Assembly: GCA_026027325.1 (NCBI GenBank)
Contig: JAMSLZ010000002.1
Location: forward strand, 2,976,001-3,040,000
From: Actinomucor elegans
Taxonomy: Eukaryota > Mucoromycota > Mucoromycetes > Mucorales > Mucoraceae
DNA: 64,000 bases
Direction: 5' to 3'
Position 1 is the stretch's first letter. The number at the start of each line of letters is the position of its first letter. The translations under genes were made by a program, and so were the position numbers. The notes under the pieces were generated by a model. That model worked only from the letters and a program-made list of their open reading frames with translations. It searched no databases and was not told where the DNA came from. This document shows positions 1 to 12,320 of the stretch, in pieces.

Positions 1-760
1 AGGACCTGAACATCTTCACCAGAGTCTCCCATGTGTATTTTTATGTTGTGGAGTATGCTCTTGTTAACACGAATGTTTTTATTTAGCTGTATAATTTCTA
101 TGTCAGTTGGCACACCAACAGGCTTTATCTCCATTGAGTTCAATTCAATTTCAAATGGCTCGTCTTTTTCTCCAACAAGCTCAGACAAAAGCAACAAGTC
201 GATCTTTCTCCTAAATATATTTTGCGATAATGCACCATATTCAAGCTCGTTTAGTTGACGCTCAACCTTACTCGCGAAGCAAGTCGATTCTCCTCTAAAT
301 AGATAAAACAAATATTAGTAAACACCATCGAAACATACCAACTTACCTTCTTAATATGATTTCTGTGTTTATAAACAAGATATACAGAAGATGCTTCCAA
401 TAGAATCCAGCATCTTCTTCCATGTTCTTTTCCTTATCCCATTTCTTTTGCCTACCTTTGTGGTAGTTCTTATAGGCTCTATCAAGGCCTTAACACCTCT
501 TGGTGCTTTTTTGAGGGGTTTGATTGTTTGTAGTGAATTTTGGAAGTTGTTTTTACAAGTAGACAAGTTTACAAAAGGGTTCGGCTTTTGACACTACTCA
601 AAATACTTTGGTAATGTCCATTTTGATAGACTTTTTTTTAAAGAAGTCATCGATGTTTACAGACTCAGGAGCGACATAGTCTTTCGGATTCATGCCAAGA
701 TCTTCAATGCTTGCTTTATGAAAGTACGGGAAAGCACGATATTATTTTCCTGGATTGTGA
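1..760 (-). pseudogene. Decayed lineage-specific gene remnant, running off the left edge
   Basis: A minus-strand reading frame runs from the window edge to about position 297. It continues through a plausible intron (298-349, GTAAGT at the 5' end, ACTAAT branch-like site, TTTAG at the 3' end) into an upstream exon reaching about 485. The reading contains GESTCFASK, RRKIDLLLL and QLNKNIRVNKSIL, which I recognise as the style of a large hypothetical family common in Mucorales genomes (recall, not a search). Farther upstream, about 605-740, another frame reads protein-like (FHKASIEDLGMNPKDYVAP) but ends in a stop, and an in-frame stop also lies near 485-490. The pieces cannot be joined without stops or frameshifts, so I call it a pseudogene or repeat-family fragment. 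Function unknown. The true downstream end is outside the window. Confidence 0.45.
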
Positions 761-2345
761 GGCACTTTTTTCTTTTCTTTTTTTAAAAGTGTGACATTTT
801 AATTTTTTTTTTTCTTGGGATATCGTTTTGGTAAAAGGTGTACAATATTAGGGCTCATGCTGTCATTTTTATTGGTTAGAGGTTATTGAACAGTATGGTA
901 TTCTCTATGGTTTGGTTTAATTCAATGAAGTAAACTCACTTTGTTATTATCTAGTCCATCTATAACCTCAAAGATAAGCTGTAAAAAAAATGCTTACAGC
1001 GCGTACCATCTCTTGTATTTACATTAATAAAATTAAAAAAGTGCAATTTCTGTTCCAATCCATATCTTCATTCCAAAACTTTAGCCTTTGTTTTTCTAAA
1101 GCTTCCTAGGAAGCTCTGGAAGGAACTTTTGCCTCTAACTTTTTTTCAATGTAAGAGAGGCATGGCTAAAAAGATGGCTGTGCAAGGATCAGAGTTATCT
1201 TTTTTTTTTGGATCTATGGATAATAGAGAACAGTAGGTGGAATATAGCAGTAATCCGTTCTAAGTATGCTTTTTTATACTTTTTCAGCTCATTATGTTAC
1301 CTAATGACTGTGTCGATATTTGTCATCTAGTAGCTTGTTGACTTCAGTTTATAGTGATTTACTGATAACTCAAGACAATGCTACAATGAAGGACCGGAAT
1401 GGTAAGTCATTAGTTCGGGTTAACGGTATATTAAGATATGTGTCTTTACTGCTATTCTTACGTAATGTAATAAATCGTTATTTATCTGTATCGGATATCT
1501 ACATTTTAGGTATGGGTAATAATGAGTTGCATTTCAAGCTATTCATAAAGACAACCGTATGGCTCTATACAAGCACCAATACAATGTATTCTTTTATTGA
1601 TATGGTCATGAGCGTATACTACAATTGTAATGAAAACAGTGTGACAGATAAAGTCTGAGCCCTGAGAAAAGGTAGTATAATATAATTAATTATCGCAAGA
1701 ACAGATCAGTACGTAAATTTGATCCAATAATCCAGTCTAGATGTACCATGGCGTATACTAATAAAATTGTATTTTACCATCTAACTATCTTGTAGAACAT
1801 ACATCATTTGAAAAAAAAAAATAACAATCTTTAAAATTTTTATTAATTACTGAAGGTTGTAGCATGTTGATACAGTCTTTCTTTTATACAACAATTCTCT
1901 TTCTTTCTTTTTTTTTTTTGTACAATTTTCTAATATATATATATATAACTTAGAAAAGTTCAGTATGGCACACTTTTTCAAATAGTAATTTTGATTGATT
2001 TCAATTTAATATGCGGTCCACGGAAAGGATAAGTTACTGTGTCTATTAAAACTTCAATTAAACTCCAGTGCTTTCAATGTCTTGATACATTTATTAATAA
2101 AGAGCATTCGCTTGCTCTAATGAGCTTGCAAATATACACAAATAAATCAATCCCCCCCCCCTAGAGATCCGCGCTGAAATGAGAAACCCCGAAGAGGTTT
2201 TTAGCAGTAAAACAATAGGCCTGATCTTTTCTATCCTTTCTAGCAAATTCGATCAGTGACTTTTTTTTATTAAAAAAAAAGTTTTAGGTACCATACAAGC
2301 GTAACCTTGTTTTATTACCATCATCCATTCCATACAACTCATACC
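761..2345. other. Intergenic, no supported gene
   Basis: AT-rich DNA with homopolymer runs and a short (TA)n stretch near 1935. A run of about 10 C sits at 2152-2161. A 112-codon open frame at 1320-1658 (+) has no recognisable domain, intron or promoter context, and I do not call it a gene. The last 100 bases are the pyrimidine-rich leader of the co-chaperone gene. Confidence 0.6.
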
Positions 2346-4153
2346 ATGTCTGACGATTCAGCTCCTATGGACGTAGATACTCCTCCTCAACAATTGTAAC
2401 TACTTACAAAGTTATTCATAGAGATCGCATTGGTCTCATCATGTTTTTGATTGTAGGTCTCCTGAGGAAATCAAGAATCAAGCTAATGAACAATACAAGC
2501 AAGGACATTATGAAGAAGCCATCAGGTTGTATACACAGGCCATCGGTAAATATTATGAGGCGGCAGTTACAAGCAATCCGTAGCTTACATTGTTTTGTAG
2601 ATGCTTCACCAAAGACGGCTACATATTACAACAACAGAGCTGCTGCGTTGATGATGCAGAAACAGTACAAAGACGCTGCCAACGACTGTCGTATAGCAAC
2701 TCAGTTGGATCCTCAAAATGCTAAAGCTTATTTGCGTGGTGGCAAGTGCCATTTGAATTTGGGTAATTTAGAGGAAGCAGGTCGTCAATACAAGCTTGCA
2801 TATGAATTGGATGCCAATGCAGCTCAACGTGATTACAATAACCTCCAGCATGTTTATAATTATATGGCTCAAGTCAATACATTCATGGCCAATCAACAAT
2901 GGGGTCTTGCACGTAATAGTCTTGATCGTGCTATTGCGTTTGTGGATGCAGATACATTACCCGTGAAATGGAAAGTGATGCAGGCAGAATGTGCATTGGG
3001 AGAAAAGAACTACTCTGAAGCCAGTCGTATTGTCAAGTAAGTTCTTATTTGGTATATAAAGTGTACTTGTAACTTATTGGATTACAGCTCTCTTGTTAGA
3101 ATGAATAGTCAAAATCCCGATGCATTGTATCTTCGAGCTCGCGTGTTCTACAGCCAAGGCGAGAATCAAAAGACAGTTGCTCATTGTCAAGAAGCATTGC
3201 GTTGTGACCCTGATTTTACAAAAGCACGCGATTTATTAAAGAAAGCACGTTCAATTGAAAAACAAAAGGAAGCTGGTAACAATGCATTCAAAGCGAATCA
3301 ATTGGAAGAAGCCTTTGATGCTTATACCGCTGCTATGGATATTGATCCTACCAATGATCATATGAATTCACGATTGTATTCCAACAGAGCCGCCGTTTTA
3401 CAAAAGGTAGTATAGCTTGTGTACTATCTATTAGGACAGTATCTCATATATCTTACTCGATCCACAGCAAAAGAAGTTTGAGGAAGCTTTGCTTGATTGT
3501 GATAAATCTATTCAATTGGATGAAGAATTCTATAAAGCATATAGTAGACGTGCTGGTTGTTATATGGAAACTGAACAATATGAAGAAGCAGTTCGAGATT
3601 ACAAGAAATTAACAGAGGTGGATGCGTCCAACCGAGGTAATATCACTTTTATATTTATATATATATGGTTACTGACATTCCAATAGAATACCATAACCTA
3701 TTACGAAAGGCTGAATTGGAACTAAAGAAATCACTTCGCAAGGATTACTACAAGATTCTAGGCTTGCAAAAGACAGCTACTGAAACTGAAGTGAAAAAAG
3801 CTTATCGTAAATTAGCCTTACAATATCACCCTGATAAGAATGCTGGTGATGCAAAGGCCGAAGCTAGATTCAAAGAGGTGGGAGAAGCTTATGCCATCCT
3901 CAGTGATCCAGAGAAGAAGGCAAGATTTGATTCTGGTGCAGACATAGATGGTGGTATGAATGGTGGCTTCCCTGGTGGAGGCATGGGTGGTGGTGTTGAT
4001 GTAAACGATATCTTTGCACAAATGTTCCAAGGCAATATGGGCGGCGGTATGGGCGGTATGGGCGGTGGATTTGGTGGTATGGGCGGATTCCCTGGTGGTG
4101 GCGGTGGTGGAAGACGTCAACAACCAGGAGGATACAGTTTCCATTTTGGTTAA
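2346..4153 (+). CDS. TPR and J-domain co-chaperone, DNAJC7/TPR2-like
   Basis: Predicted cytosolic co-chaperone bridging HSP70 and HSP90: TPR repeats bind chaperone tails and the J domain stimulates HSP70 ATPase. Six exons join in frame: 2346-2395, 2457-2545, 2601-3036, 3088-3406, 3468-3636 and 3687-4153, giving 509 residues. The start is the first ATG (MSDDSAPMD), followed by an acidic leader as in relatives. Tandem TPR helices occupy about residues 20-350, with typical A-x-Y-x-N-R-A-A motifs. The J domain lies at about 373-437 with the catalytic HPD at 402-404. A Gly/Met/Phe-rich tail ends in SFHFG, resembling the end of animal DNAJC7. All introns are 50-61 nt with GT-AG ends. HSP70, its expected partner, lies at 45651-47654. 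The TPR-then-J order separates it from class I/II DnaJ proteins. Exon joints are inferred from splice signals and frame continuity. Confidence 0.9.
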
Positions 4154-4312
4154 TCACCTTATTTCAATATATAAAAATCACCTTATCTCATATAGAATTA
4201 TTAAAAAAATAGTAGATTCTTGCAAAAAAAAAACTAATAAAAAAAAAGCAGAGCTTCCGAGCTGTGTATATACAGTGCTTATCATTATCTGAAAGAGCAT
4301 ACACGTGAATTG

Positions 4313-4350
<38 letters not shown>
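4313..4350. repeat. T19A19 homopolymer palindrome
   Basis: Nineteen T are followed directly by nineteen A, a perfect 38-base palindrome. It lies about 160 bp after the co-chaperone stop and 30 bp before a TATAAAAA. Poly(dA:dT) excludes nucleosomes, and on the + strand it could also act as a 3' end or hairpin. Role inferred only. Confidence 0.8.
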
Positions 4351-4351
<1 letters not shown>

Positions 4352-4378
4352 GTGTAGCACAAAACACTTGACAAATGC

Positions 4379-4386
4379 TATAAAAA
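4379..4386 (+). promoter_or_regulatory. Candidate TATA box for the possible small gene at 4437
   Basis: TATAAAAA lies 51 bp upstream of the ATG at 4437, just after the poly(dA:dT) block. The spacing fits a short fungal leader. Confidence 0.4.
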
Positions 4387-4436
4387 TTAGAGATTTTCTT
4401 ATTCTTCCCTTCTTCTTTATTCACAATATATTCAAT

Positions 4437-4615
4437 ATGTGCAAACATACAAACCTTATATCTGACGAACTTGTTAATACCGCATGCCTTTGTCTTATCT
4501 GCGGCTCGCGCGTACATCAAACAAGGGTAAGCTATCATTTGTTGATAGTAGATACATATTACTTATCAATTACTTATCATTGTAATAGAATTGTCCTGTT
4601 TCTCCAAGGAAATAA
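4437..4615 (+). CDS. Possible spliced Cys-rich microprotein
   Basis: Not recognised. Exon 1 (4437-4526, 30 codons, MCKHTNLISD) ends at a strong donor, GTAAGC. With the acceptor TAATAG (intron 4527-4588, 62 nt) exon 2 is 4589-4615, giving 38 residues. That reading forms an exact CX2CX4HX4C zinc-knuckle spacing (C19, C22, H27, C32), the last Cys coming from exon 2. A second acceptor, after the pyrimidine-rich TTTCTCCAAG (intron 4527-4608), opens a different frame of more than 50 codons beginning EITLYQTQSF, which would lose that final Cys. A further open stretch, 4738-4842, ends NLPYPPDELLD and could belong to the same gene. In favour: TATAAAAA upstream, canonical splice ends and typical intron size. 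Against: very short, no known homologue, ambiguous model. Confidence 0.35.
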
Positions 4616-7101
4616 CTCTCTATCAAACCCAATCATTTTGTATAGTATACCCCTTTCGCTCTCTTTCTGCAACATCTATAGACTATCATCCCAAAAAAAA
4701 AAAGAAGATTGCTTATGTCCAAATTATGTTAAATAAACTTATCCCACTCCATATGAAAATTACTTGATTAGGAATAAACTATGGCAAAAACAACGTGGAT
4801 TCCATGTCAATCTTCCGTATCCTCCGGATGAACTACTTGATTAATAATTTCTATTACATGTCATGCCATTGCTTTTGGTGTGACGCTTGTTATGAAATCA
4901 AATAAACTACGCGTGAGAATAGCTGCTATTGGCTGTATATCTTTTTGAACTTTGCATGTGAACGGTTAGATAACTTTCCACACGTGTATTGAACTGTCTT
5001 ACGTTACTATTTCATAATGGTTTTGAGTAATTAAAAAAATTAAAAAAAAATGCATTAGCTAATTCCTCGGCGCCGGTGAATGATAATTTGACAGATAATG
5101 CTGGCTCAATTTGCTTTTGCTATACAACGGAGATCCACGGATTGATTACACTGAAAGGCGGGACATGTGAATAGGCCTCCTGTTAATTATAGTAATCCTT
5201 TGTGTTGCCTATTCCCCATTACTTTTTTAACTTATCAGGCCTTTTTTTTAAAATTAGATAATGACATGACTTAAATGTTACACTCTCTAATAGTATGCAA
5301 TAGAAGCCTGCATCAAAATGTAGTGTCTATATAAGAACAAGCATGGTATATCTCTATTCTCTTGGAGTGGGATGATGTTACCATTAAGTGAGGTGTCATT
5401 TTTTTTTATTGGTTTCATCTTACTCATGTATATATCCTCTGACCAGCTCTTTTAATTGAAGATCGGGTAATCCTAGAACATCAAAAAAAAACACACACAA
5501 AAACCAAGTAACACAACAATTACACAGACATCAATTGATATTTGTGCAAGGTCAAAAAAATGATATCACCTAAATCCAATATGACAAAAGAACAGACACC
5601 GCGTCTATCTCATCATTGTATTCTATCAATAGCTCATAGAGTGTATGCCCACTTTTATCACCTCAAATTGAGACATAATTGCTATCAATCTGTATGTATC
5701 TACCTATCTTTTGTACACCTTGTCATTTTTCTGTACAAGTTATTCTGTTACAAAATGTGCCTCTTGTTTCATAGTGTACCCGAAAATCATTCTTCTGGTT
5801 CGGTTCATTGTTGTGCTAGACTCGATTGTGTCATCTAAATGATACCAAAAAAAACCCCCTTGGTTTCCAACTCAGCGTATGAGCATATATAGACTCCAGC
5901 ACCTGCACTCATCGATGGATATAATTAAAAAAAAACTGATTATTAAAAAGAACGTGTCATGTTCTACACTTTTCTCGGTAATCATCTCCATATCTCGATT
6001 CATTGTGGTTCTAGGCGCTACCTTTTTTTTGAAATTTTAATCTAACAAAATAGAGTGTTGCTCATTTCACTTTCCGTCATTCATGACTGATTTACTTGAA
6101 CTAACTTGTTCATCTTGATTTATAACGATAAAATCAAGCTGATTCTAATCATCGCCTTGTACTTTATGTGTTTACCTAAAAGAACTAGTTTTAAATCGAT
6201 TCATTATTGATTTGTATATGCATGCTGTGTTCTGATAAGAGAGTGCCTCACTTGAACTCCGTCCAATAAAACGTTGGTCCTGAATTTGCTACGTATCAAC
6301 GTTAGTAAGGTGCTTTTTGGTTGCGTTTGAACTTGAGCGAAAATAGCTTGATGCATGGTTATATAAGCGTAATAGAATTGCATTTAAGCTCAAAGCGGCA
6401 AATGTGTACCCTAATACTCTGTAGACCCCCGCACCTTTTTCATCTATTAAACCGATAACAAACAGAACCAACAAACATTTGAAATGAAGCAACGTGGGTT
6501 GGCTTAATATCCTTAAATTATAGATAATCTACATTACTTCATCTCTCTATCATTTGTGCTCTTATGTAACCGCTTGGACCATTTATCACAATTACTAATC
6601 ACATCAGATATGCAAAAAAAAAAAGCTAATCTTCTCTCGATATTTATTTTACTTTTCCTCCCCGCCATTGTATCTTTTAGTCCAAGATACACTGTTCACG
6701 CGTTATTAATCTGAATATGTCACCTTTTTCCTTTATCGATCCTATTGTACTTTGTAGAACATAGGTAGCTTTAAGAAGCTCGATTGTTACACTTTGAAAA
6801 TTTAATATATAGAACCCATGCAACTATAGGAATTATACTTGAATAGGTAGAAATAAACATTAATAATAAAATAAATATACCATATACTGCATATATTAGT
6901 CTAATTCCAAAAAAAAAGGTCTTAAAAGTAGTATCATTTATGTCGGAAATACGTGCACCCTGGTGCACTGTCAGTAACGATCACAGAACCTTTTTTCTGT
7001 GTCTCCCATGTGTTACAAGAACATTGCAGAAACAATACCCCTCTCTTTTTTTTCTTCTATATGTGCATAACTTTTTTTTTTTATTAAACAATGTATGTAT
7101 T
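4616..7101. other. Intergenic, no supported gene
   Basis: AT-rich with many A and T runs. The short frames here (for example 5542-5838 + and 6289-6492 -) lack domains, codon pattern or splice context. The end near 7030-7101 is the 3' side of NOC3. Confidence 0.55.
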
Positions 7102-9812
7102 TTACTGAGTAGACTTTTGTAGAGCCTTTGCAATGGATCGAACGTTGGGGTCATAATGGTTCTATTGAAAAGGTGTGTTAGTTTTTTTTTGTTTTTTTTT
7201 GTTCAACAGGTCCGTGGACTTACCTGATAAAGGAAAAGCTCGTATAAACTGGTTCCAAAAGGATTACAGAGCTCGGGATCTTCTAATAGGGGAGCGTAAA
7301 TGCCGCTTGAAGCTCTATCTTCCGATTGCAAAAGTGCATCTAAACGATGGTCTTTCTGCAAAAAACGCCATGATATTAGGAAAAAAAAAAAAAAGAATAT
7401 AGTACAAATTTTTTTTAGAACTAACCTGAACAAGACGATTCACCAGAGCAAGACATTGTAATACGGTCTTATTGGGCATATTGAGTGCCACCAAAGCAAA
7501 TCTTTTTGTGAATGCAGCTAATCGATTTACAGGAATTTGGCGTTTCTTCAAGAACATCAACTCCAGTCCCTTGATCAGCATTTCACTTTCTGTCTGCTTC
7601 TGTGATTCTGGCTTCTCCTCAATCTTGGTATGATACGTTGCCTTGAATAAGATATTATAAATTTCGGTGTAAAAGTCCTTGAGATCATAGTTGAATGCTT
7701 CGCCTTGACCTGAGAGTAACTGGAAAGCAGTAATGATACACAAAAGACGTTTACGAGTGCCAGAACTAGTACGTGAGATGTCGTTCGAGTCTTGGAAGGA
7801 GTGCATCACGTCACGAAGGGCGTTCAAGAGATCATCAAAGAAATCAACACTAATCAAGTGCGCAAAACGTGAAAGACCTTCCAAAACTGCTGGTAATAAA
7901 GGTGAAGAAGTTTGTTTCTTCAAGATTCTAAAATAAAAGGCAAAGATCAACTTTAAAGTCTCGGTATGCTATATAACAAAAAGGTTAAACTAGATTGTCT
8001 CTTTCATTTATAGTGGATTAACTTACGTTCTTGTCTTTTTCTTCTTTGCTCACAACGGCTTCAGCTTCTTGAAATTCCTTTTCAATTTCTCTGGTCTCTT
8101 TTAATGTCTTGCGTGCTTTCTTTGTCAAGAAAGGCTTGTTAGCGTTCTTTCTCTTTTTACCCACTTGCTCATCCTTATTTGCAGCAGAATAGTTGTGTGC
8201 CATTTCATCCTTAAGACGCAAGTGCAAAAAGACACTGATAACGTTCTCTGCAATAGCAAAACCCTTGGACTTGACCATACGAATGATCATCTTGACAGCG
8301 TCCAAAGAGGATCTGCCTGATTCATCGTTTTCAAATACAGTGATCAATGTCTCACTACACAACTGAGCTGCTTCATTCCACTTGATCGTACTCATACGCG
8401 TAACAACGGCCACCATGATCTCAAGACGAAAGTTGAAATGGGTCTTTGCAATCAAAAGATCACACAAACAACGAGTGGCTACAAACGCTAATGAAGCGTC
8501 TTCTTCTGTCTTTTTTCCTATTGAAATTTAGTCAGTGTGTATGATCTTTTAATAAAACCATAGAGATATAAACTTACTGGACAAAAGCACGTTCAAATCC
8601 TTCAGGTAAAGCTCATAGTGATGCAACAACGCCTTTTCGTATTCTCTCATCTTCTTCACTTCTCTAGATACTTGTGTTTCTTCTTCAAGTTGAGTCAAAG
8701 GACGAATACGATAACCGGGAATGATATCTTTGTAAACAGCCAATTGTGTCAACAATGCCAATTTCTTGACAGTCATATTGGTATCTTTGTAAATAGTGCG
8801 AAGTGTTCTCAACTGTCCAACATATTCCTCGGGATCGCCCTGAATGTTACTAGCAATCAAAGCCAGTTCTTCTTTCTTTTTGATCAAATATTCTTTTTTA
8901 GACAATCTAGGTGCTTCTTCTTCTTCTTCCTCTGGTTGTTCTACGACTGCAGCCGGTTGTTGAACTTGTTGAGGCTGCTCTTCTTCATCAGAAGATGACT
9001 GTTCTTCTTCTTCATCACGTTGATGAATCTTACCGGTAGGCAACTTGATAGGCAGCTTTGTATGATAATCTTTACGTGTCCATTCACTGGCGACCTTTCT
9101 AGGCTTTGTTTCATAATCCATTTCTTCGTCTGAATCATTGATTTCCTTTTTGGTTGTCTTGGTACGTTGAGAGGACTCTTCAGCTTCAGCCAACATTTGG
9201 TCCATATCATCATCGTCTAAATCCTCGTTGGCTTCGTTGAGCTGCTGCTCAAGCAAAGCTCTCTCTTCCTCTTCGTCCAGTTCTTCGAAATCATCCAAAT
9301 CATCATCCGAGTTAAACTCTTCGTCTGAAGAGGAATCCAATTGTTGCTGCTCTGATTCCTCTTTTTTGGGTGCCTTTTTCACAGGTGTCTTTTTCTTTTT
9401 CACAACATTTCTAATAAAAAAAACAAATAGATTAGAACATGGCGAGTTTGCATTAGAAACTTGGGGTTAATGTTACCTTGTGATTTCTTTGGAATCTATG
9501 CCTGTCAAGAAGGAAGTGAATCCTTTATTATCTGCAAAAAACTCTAGATCATCGTCTGAAATGGCGACTTCATCTTCATCATCGACTTCAGGCACTTGAA
9601 CATATTCCGGTACCTTATCCTTTGCCTATTTGAAAATGTGAGTGGGTTTAGATCAAGATCGATCTACAAAATAAAATTACCTTTTGTTCCTTGGTCTTTT
9701 TTTTTTGGCCATTGGCGGCTGGTGCGTTAGGTTTTTTGCTCTTGGAGGCCTTGGCGGGACCCTTAGTAGCAACTTTGTTGCTGGTCTTTTGAATGCTCTT
9801 TTTAGGTGGCAT
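7102..9812 (-). CDS. NOC3: Nucleolar complex protein 3 (ribosome biogenesis)
   Basis: Predicted nucleolar factor that pairs with NOC2 in 60S pre-ribosome maturation and export; yeast Noc3 is also linked to replication licensing. Seven exons read in frame: 9812-9681, 9625-9477, 9410-8578, 8517-8027, 7968-7426, 7355-7224 and 7161-7102, giving 779 residues, close to the family size. The start is MPPKKSIQK, with a Lys-rich basic N-terminus followed by long acidic blocks (about residues 100-250) typical of nucleolar proteins. The NOC3 core begins around residue 265 (RLSKKEYLIKKKEELA, then DPEEYVGQL). The C-terminal half carries the CBF/Mak21-like helical region (SRFAHLISVDFFDDL, then LCIITAFQLLSGQG). 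The last exon encodes YDPNVRSIAKAL, the usual family ending. The six introns are 56-70 nt. No frameshift or internal stop was seen. Confidence 0.93.
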
Positions 9813-12320
9813 AATTCACTTTGATAGTAACAAGAAGTTTTTTTTTTTTTTTTTCTTGGACAGGTGGCATTTTATTTAAATGCTTTTTGCCTTGAAAGCA
9901 TGACTGCTTTTTTAAGACTGCTTTTTAGTTGTCCAGAAAACGAACTTGATTGGTTGGTGGCGCTTTTAACTTCAAAGTAGCAAGTAAACCGATTTCTGAA
10001 TAATAAAAACATGCCAATGGACACACACTGTTTTAATAATTGAGTAGAATGTTTGATAATGTATCGATTGATGCAATTATTACGTGTAGTTACGAGTTGG
10101 CTTTTGGATATATAAAGGCGCTTTAGATTTTTGAAATTATAATTCCTCAATAGTAATTCCGTCTTATATGTACATAACATTAAAGAAACCATGTTTCCTT
10201 TCATCTTACAATTTAGCAAGTATAGACAAATTATAGGTGATGCCTCTAAGATAGATGTGGTATCTTCAAAAGCTGCTCTTTTGGCGTTTGAAAAGATCCT
10301 TTACAAGCGCATACTTTTGGCCTTTAAACTTTTGCCAATTTTGATTGAGCAGAGAATTATCACAATGCAAAGTATGCCTTCATATAATGCGCTCTAATAT
10401 ACAATAAACTTAGCTAATTTTCCATAAGCTTGGGCAATACTAGCTTGAACGTATTCTTGTAATGAACGCCAATGATATAAATTTGGCATTGCGATGATGG
10501 GTTTTAAATAAATAAAAAAAAATCCAGGAACTCCGAGTTAAGCCATCACATTCCTATCAACTAAAATTCAATTATCGGCAATTATAAATATCTAACTTTT
10601 AAAACTTTTAAATTATGAAATTCGTGTTAAAGAGAGGTCTTTTTTTTTTGTATTTTTTTCTTTCAAATGTTAGCATAAATTACGCTTTTGTAAAGTAAAA
10701 GTATTCAAATACTTCTTTATCAATGACACTAAATATCCTAAATATAATTTGTACATAAATCATTATACCTTTGAAATTCAGATTTTGCTCTCGAGAAAAC
10801 ACCACGGGAGTATACCAGATAAGCTCTAAAAGAGAAACCTTATTTTCAGAAATTACTTCATTTCAATGTTGTTAGATCTTTCGGTTCAATATCCCGTCAG
10901 ATTAATGGTATATACTCAAAAAGGGTTGTTGCGCCTACTGAAACTTTTATTCAATTGAGGTTCAATGATTATATTATATATCATTAATGATTAATGGTAA
11001 ATTGTATGTATATTGCTAATGATATTACAATTGTCACAGCATTTATTAAAAGGATAAATAAGTCAAAAAAAACCTCTATAGGTCTTATATCTACAATTCA
11101 TCGTGTATCAAAGAGTCACACATGTAATTCAAAAAAAAAAAGCAATGTATTGATTCGATACTCAATTCGAATTAAAAAGTTCGCAAACAGATCCTGATTG
11201 CAGTAGCCACGTTTGGTATGGTTTGTGAAACTTTTATATGTATATAATAACTTACTTTATATATAACAACTTATTTTTTATTTTATTTTATATCACCGTA
11301 ACTTGTATGATGCTTTTTTCATTCAACTCTGTACTATACACAATCGTTTCATTGTTCAAGTTGAAACTACTAAACAAAGCTACATATAAGGATATATTGC
11401 TTAAAAAGAGTCATTTCCATTGTTTTGAATGTACCTCGAGTACGCAATATTCATGAGCAGCCTAGCCTATTATTAGTATTTGCTTGTATCACAACCGAAT
11501 AAATCACACCTATAATTAAGCTAATTGCACAGAACTTAAAGCCTGTAAAGTAGATATTTGACATGAAAAAAAAGAAAGGATGTCGATCCTGAGAGCACTC
11601 TTTGGATTTGTATATAGATTGCACATTAGGTAGTTCGCTTTTTCTGCATGGTAGTGTTATATATATACAGATTCCTATCTAGTACCTGTTACATCTCATT
11701 GCTTTAATAGCTACTAAAAAAAACCGAACTACTTGGGCTTTTGGTATAGACTCACTAGAAAAGCATTAGTGGGGTTCTTCATTTTCTCATAGGAATATCT
11801 AGAATAACCATTGTGTATCAATCATGCTTTGTCTACATACGATCTAAACAATATTCCAGTTGATTTTGATCAGCCAAAAGACCTAGTAGCTGTAACCACT
11901 TACTTCTTTTTGGAGGATGATTCTAGTTTATTGATCAAAGAATAGAGATCATTAGCAGCAATGCATAGACGATTGCACTCGCTATCCACAAATATTAACA
12001 ACTATACAACGGAATTTTTTTTATATATATCTTTGTGATGAGCAGTTTCCTATTAGCTATACTACGACAAGATACAATTAAGTGTAATGTATAACCTACA
12101 TATTTGGGCTTTAGAGCCAAAAGCAGATCATCCATGTTTTTCAGATATGTAATAATAAAGACTTTATTGTTTTTTTAAAAGGAGATTATAAATCAAATAA
12201 GAAACGAGAGCCATCAAAGAAGAATAATATCAAGCTCATAAAAAAAATTAATAAATGAGAATACAAGTAATAAATTAGATATTAATAACAGTTAAGTACA
12301 TGGATCGTACAATTGGATGT
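9813..12320. other. Intergenic, no supported gene
   Basis: The NOC3 leader contains a long T run (about 9839-9854). The rest is AT-rich with scattered short frames (9872-10219 -, 10191-10397 +, 10994-11197 +), none with a domain. Around 10855-10920 there is weak similarity on the minus strand to the degenerate repeat described below. Positions 12150-12320 are the 3' flank of the secreted-protein gene. Confidence 0.5.

Noticed and set aside
1320..1658. 112-codon open frame (+)
   Set aside because: No ATG context, domain, intron or promoter signal; composition like the surrounding intergenic DNA.
9872..10219. 115-codon open frame (-) upstream of NOC3
   Set aside because: No recognisable domain and no supporting signals.
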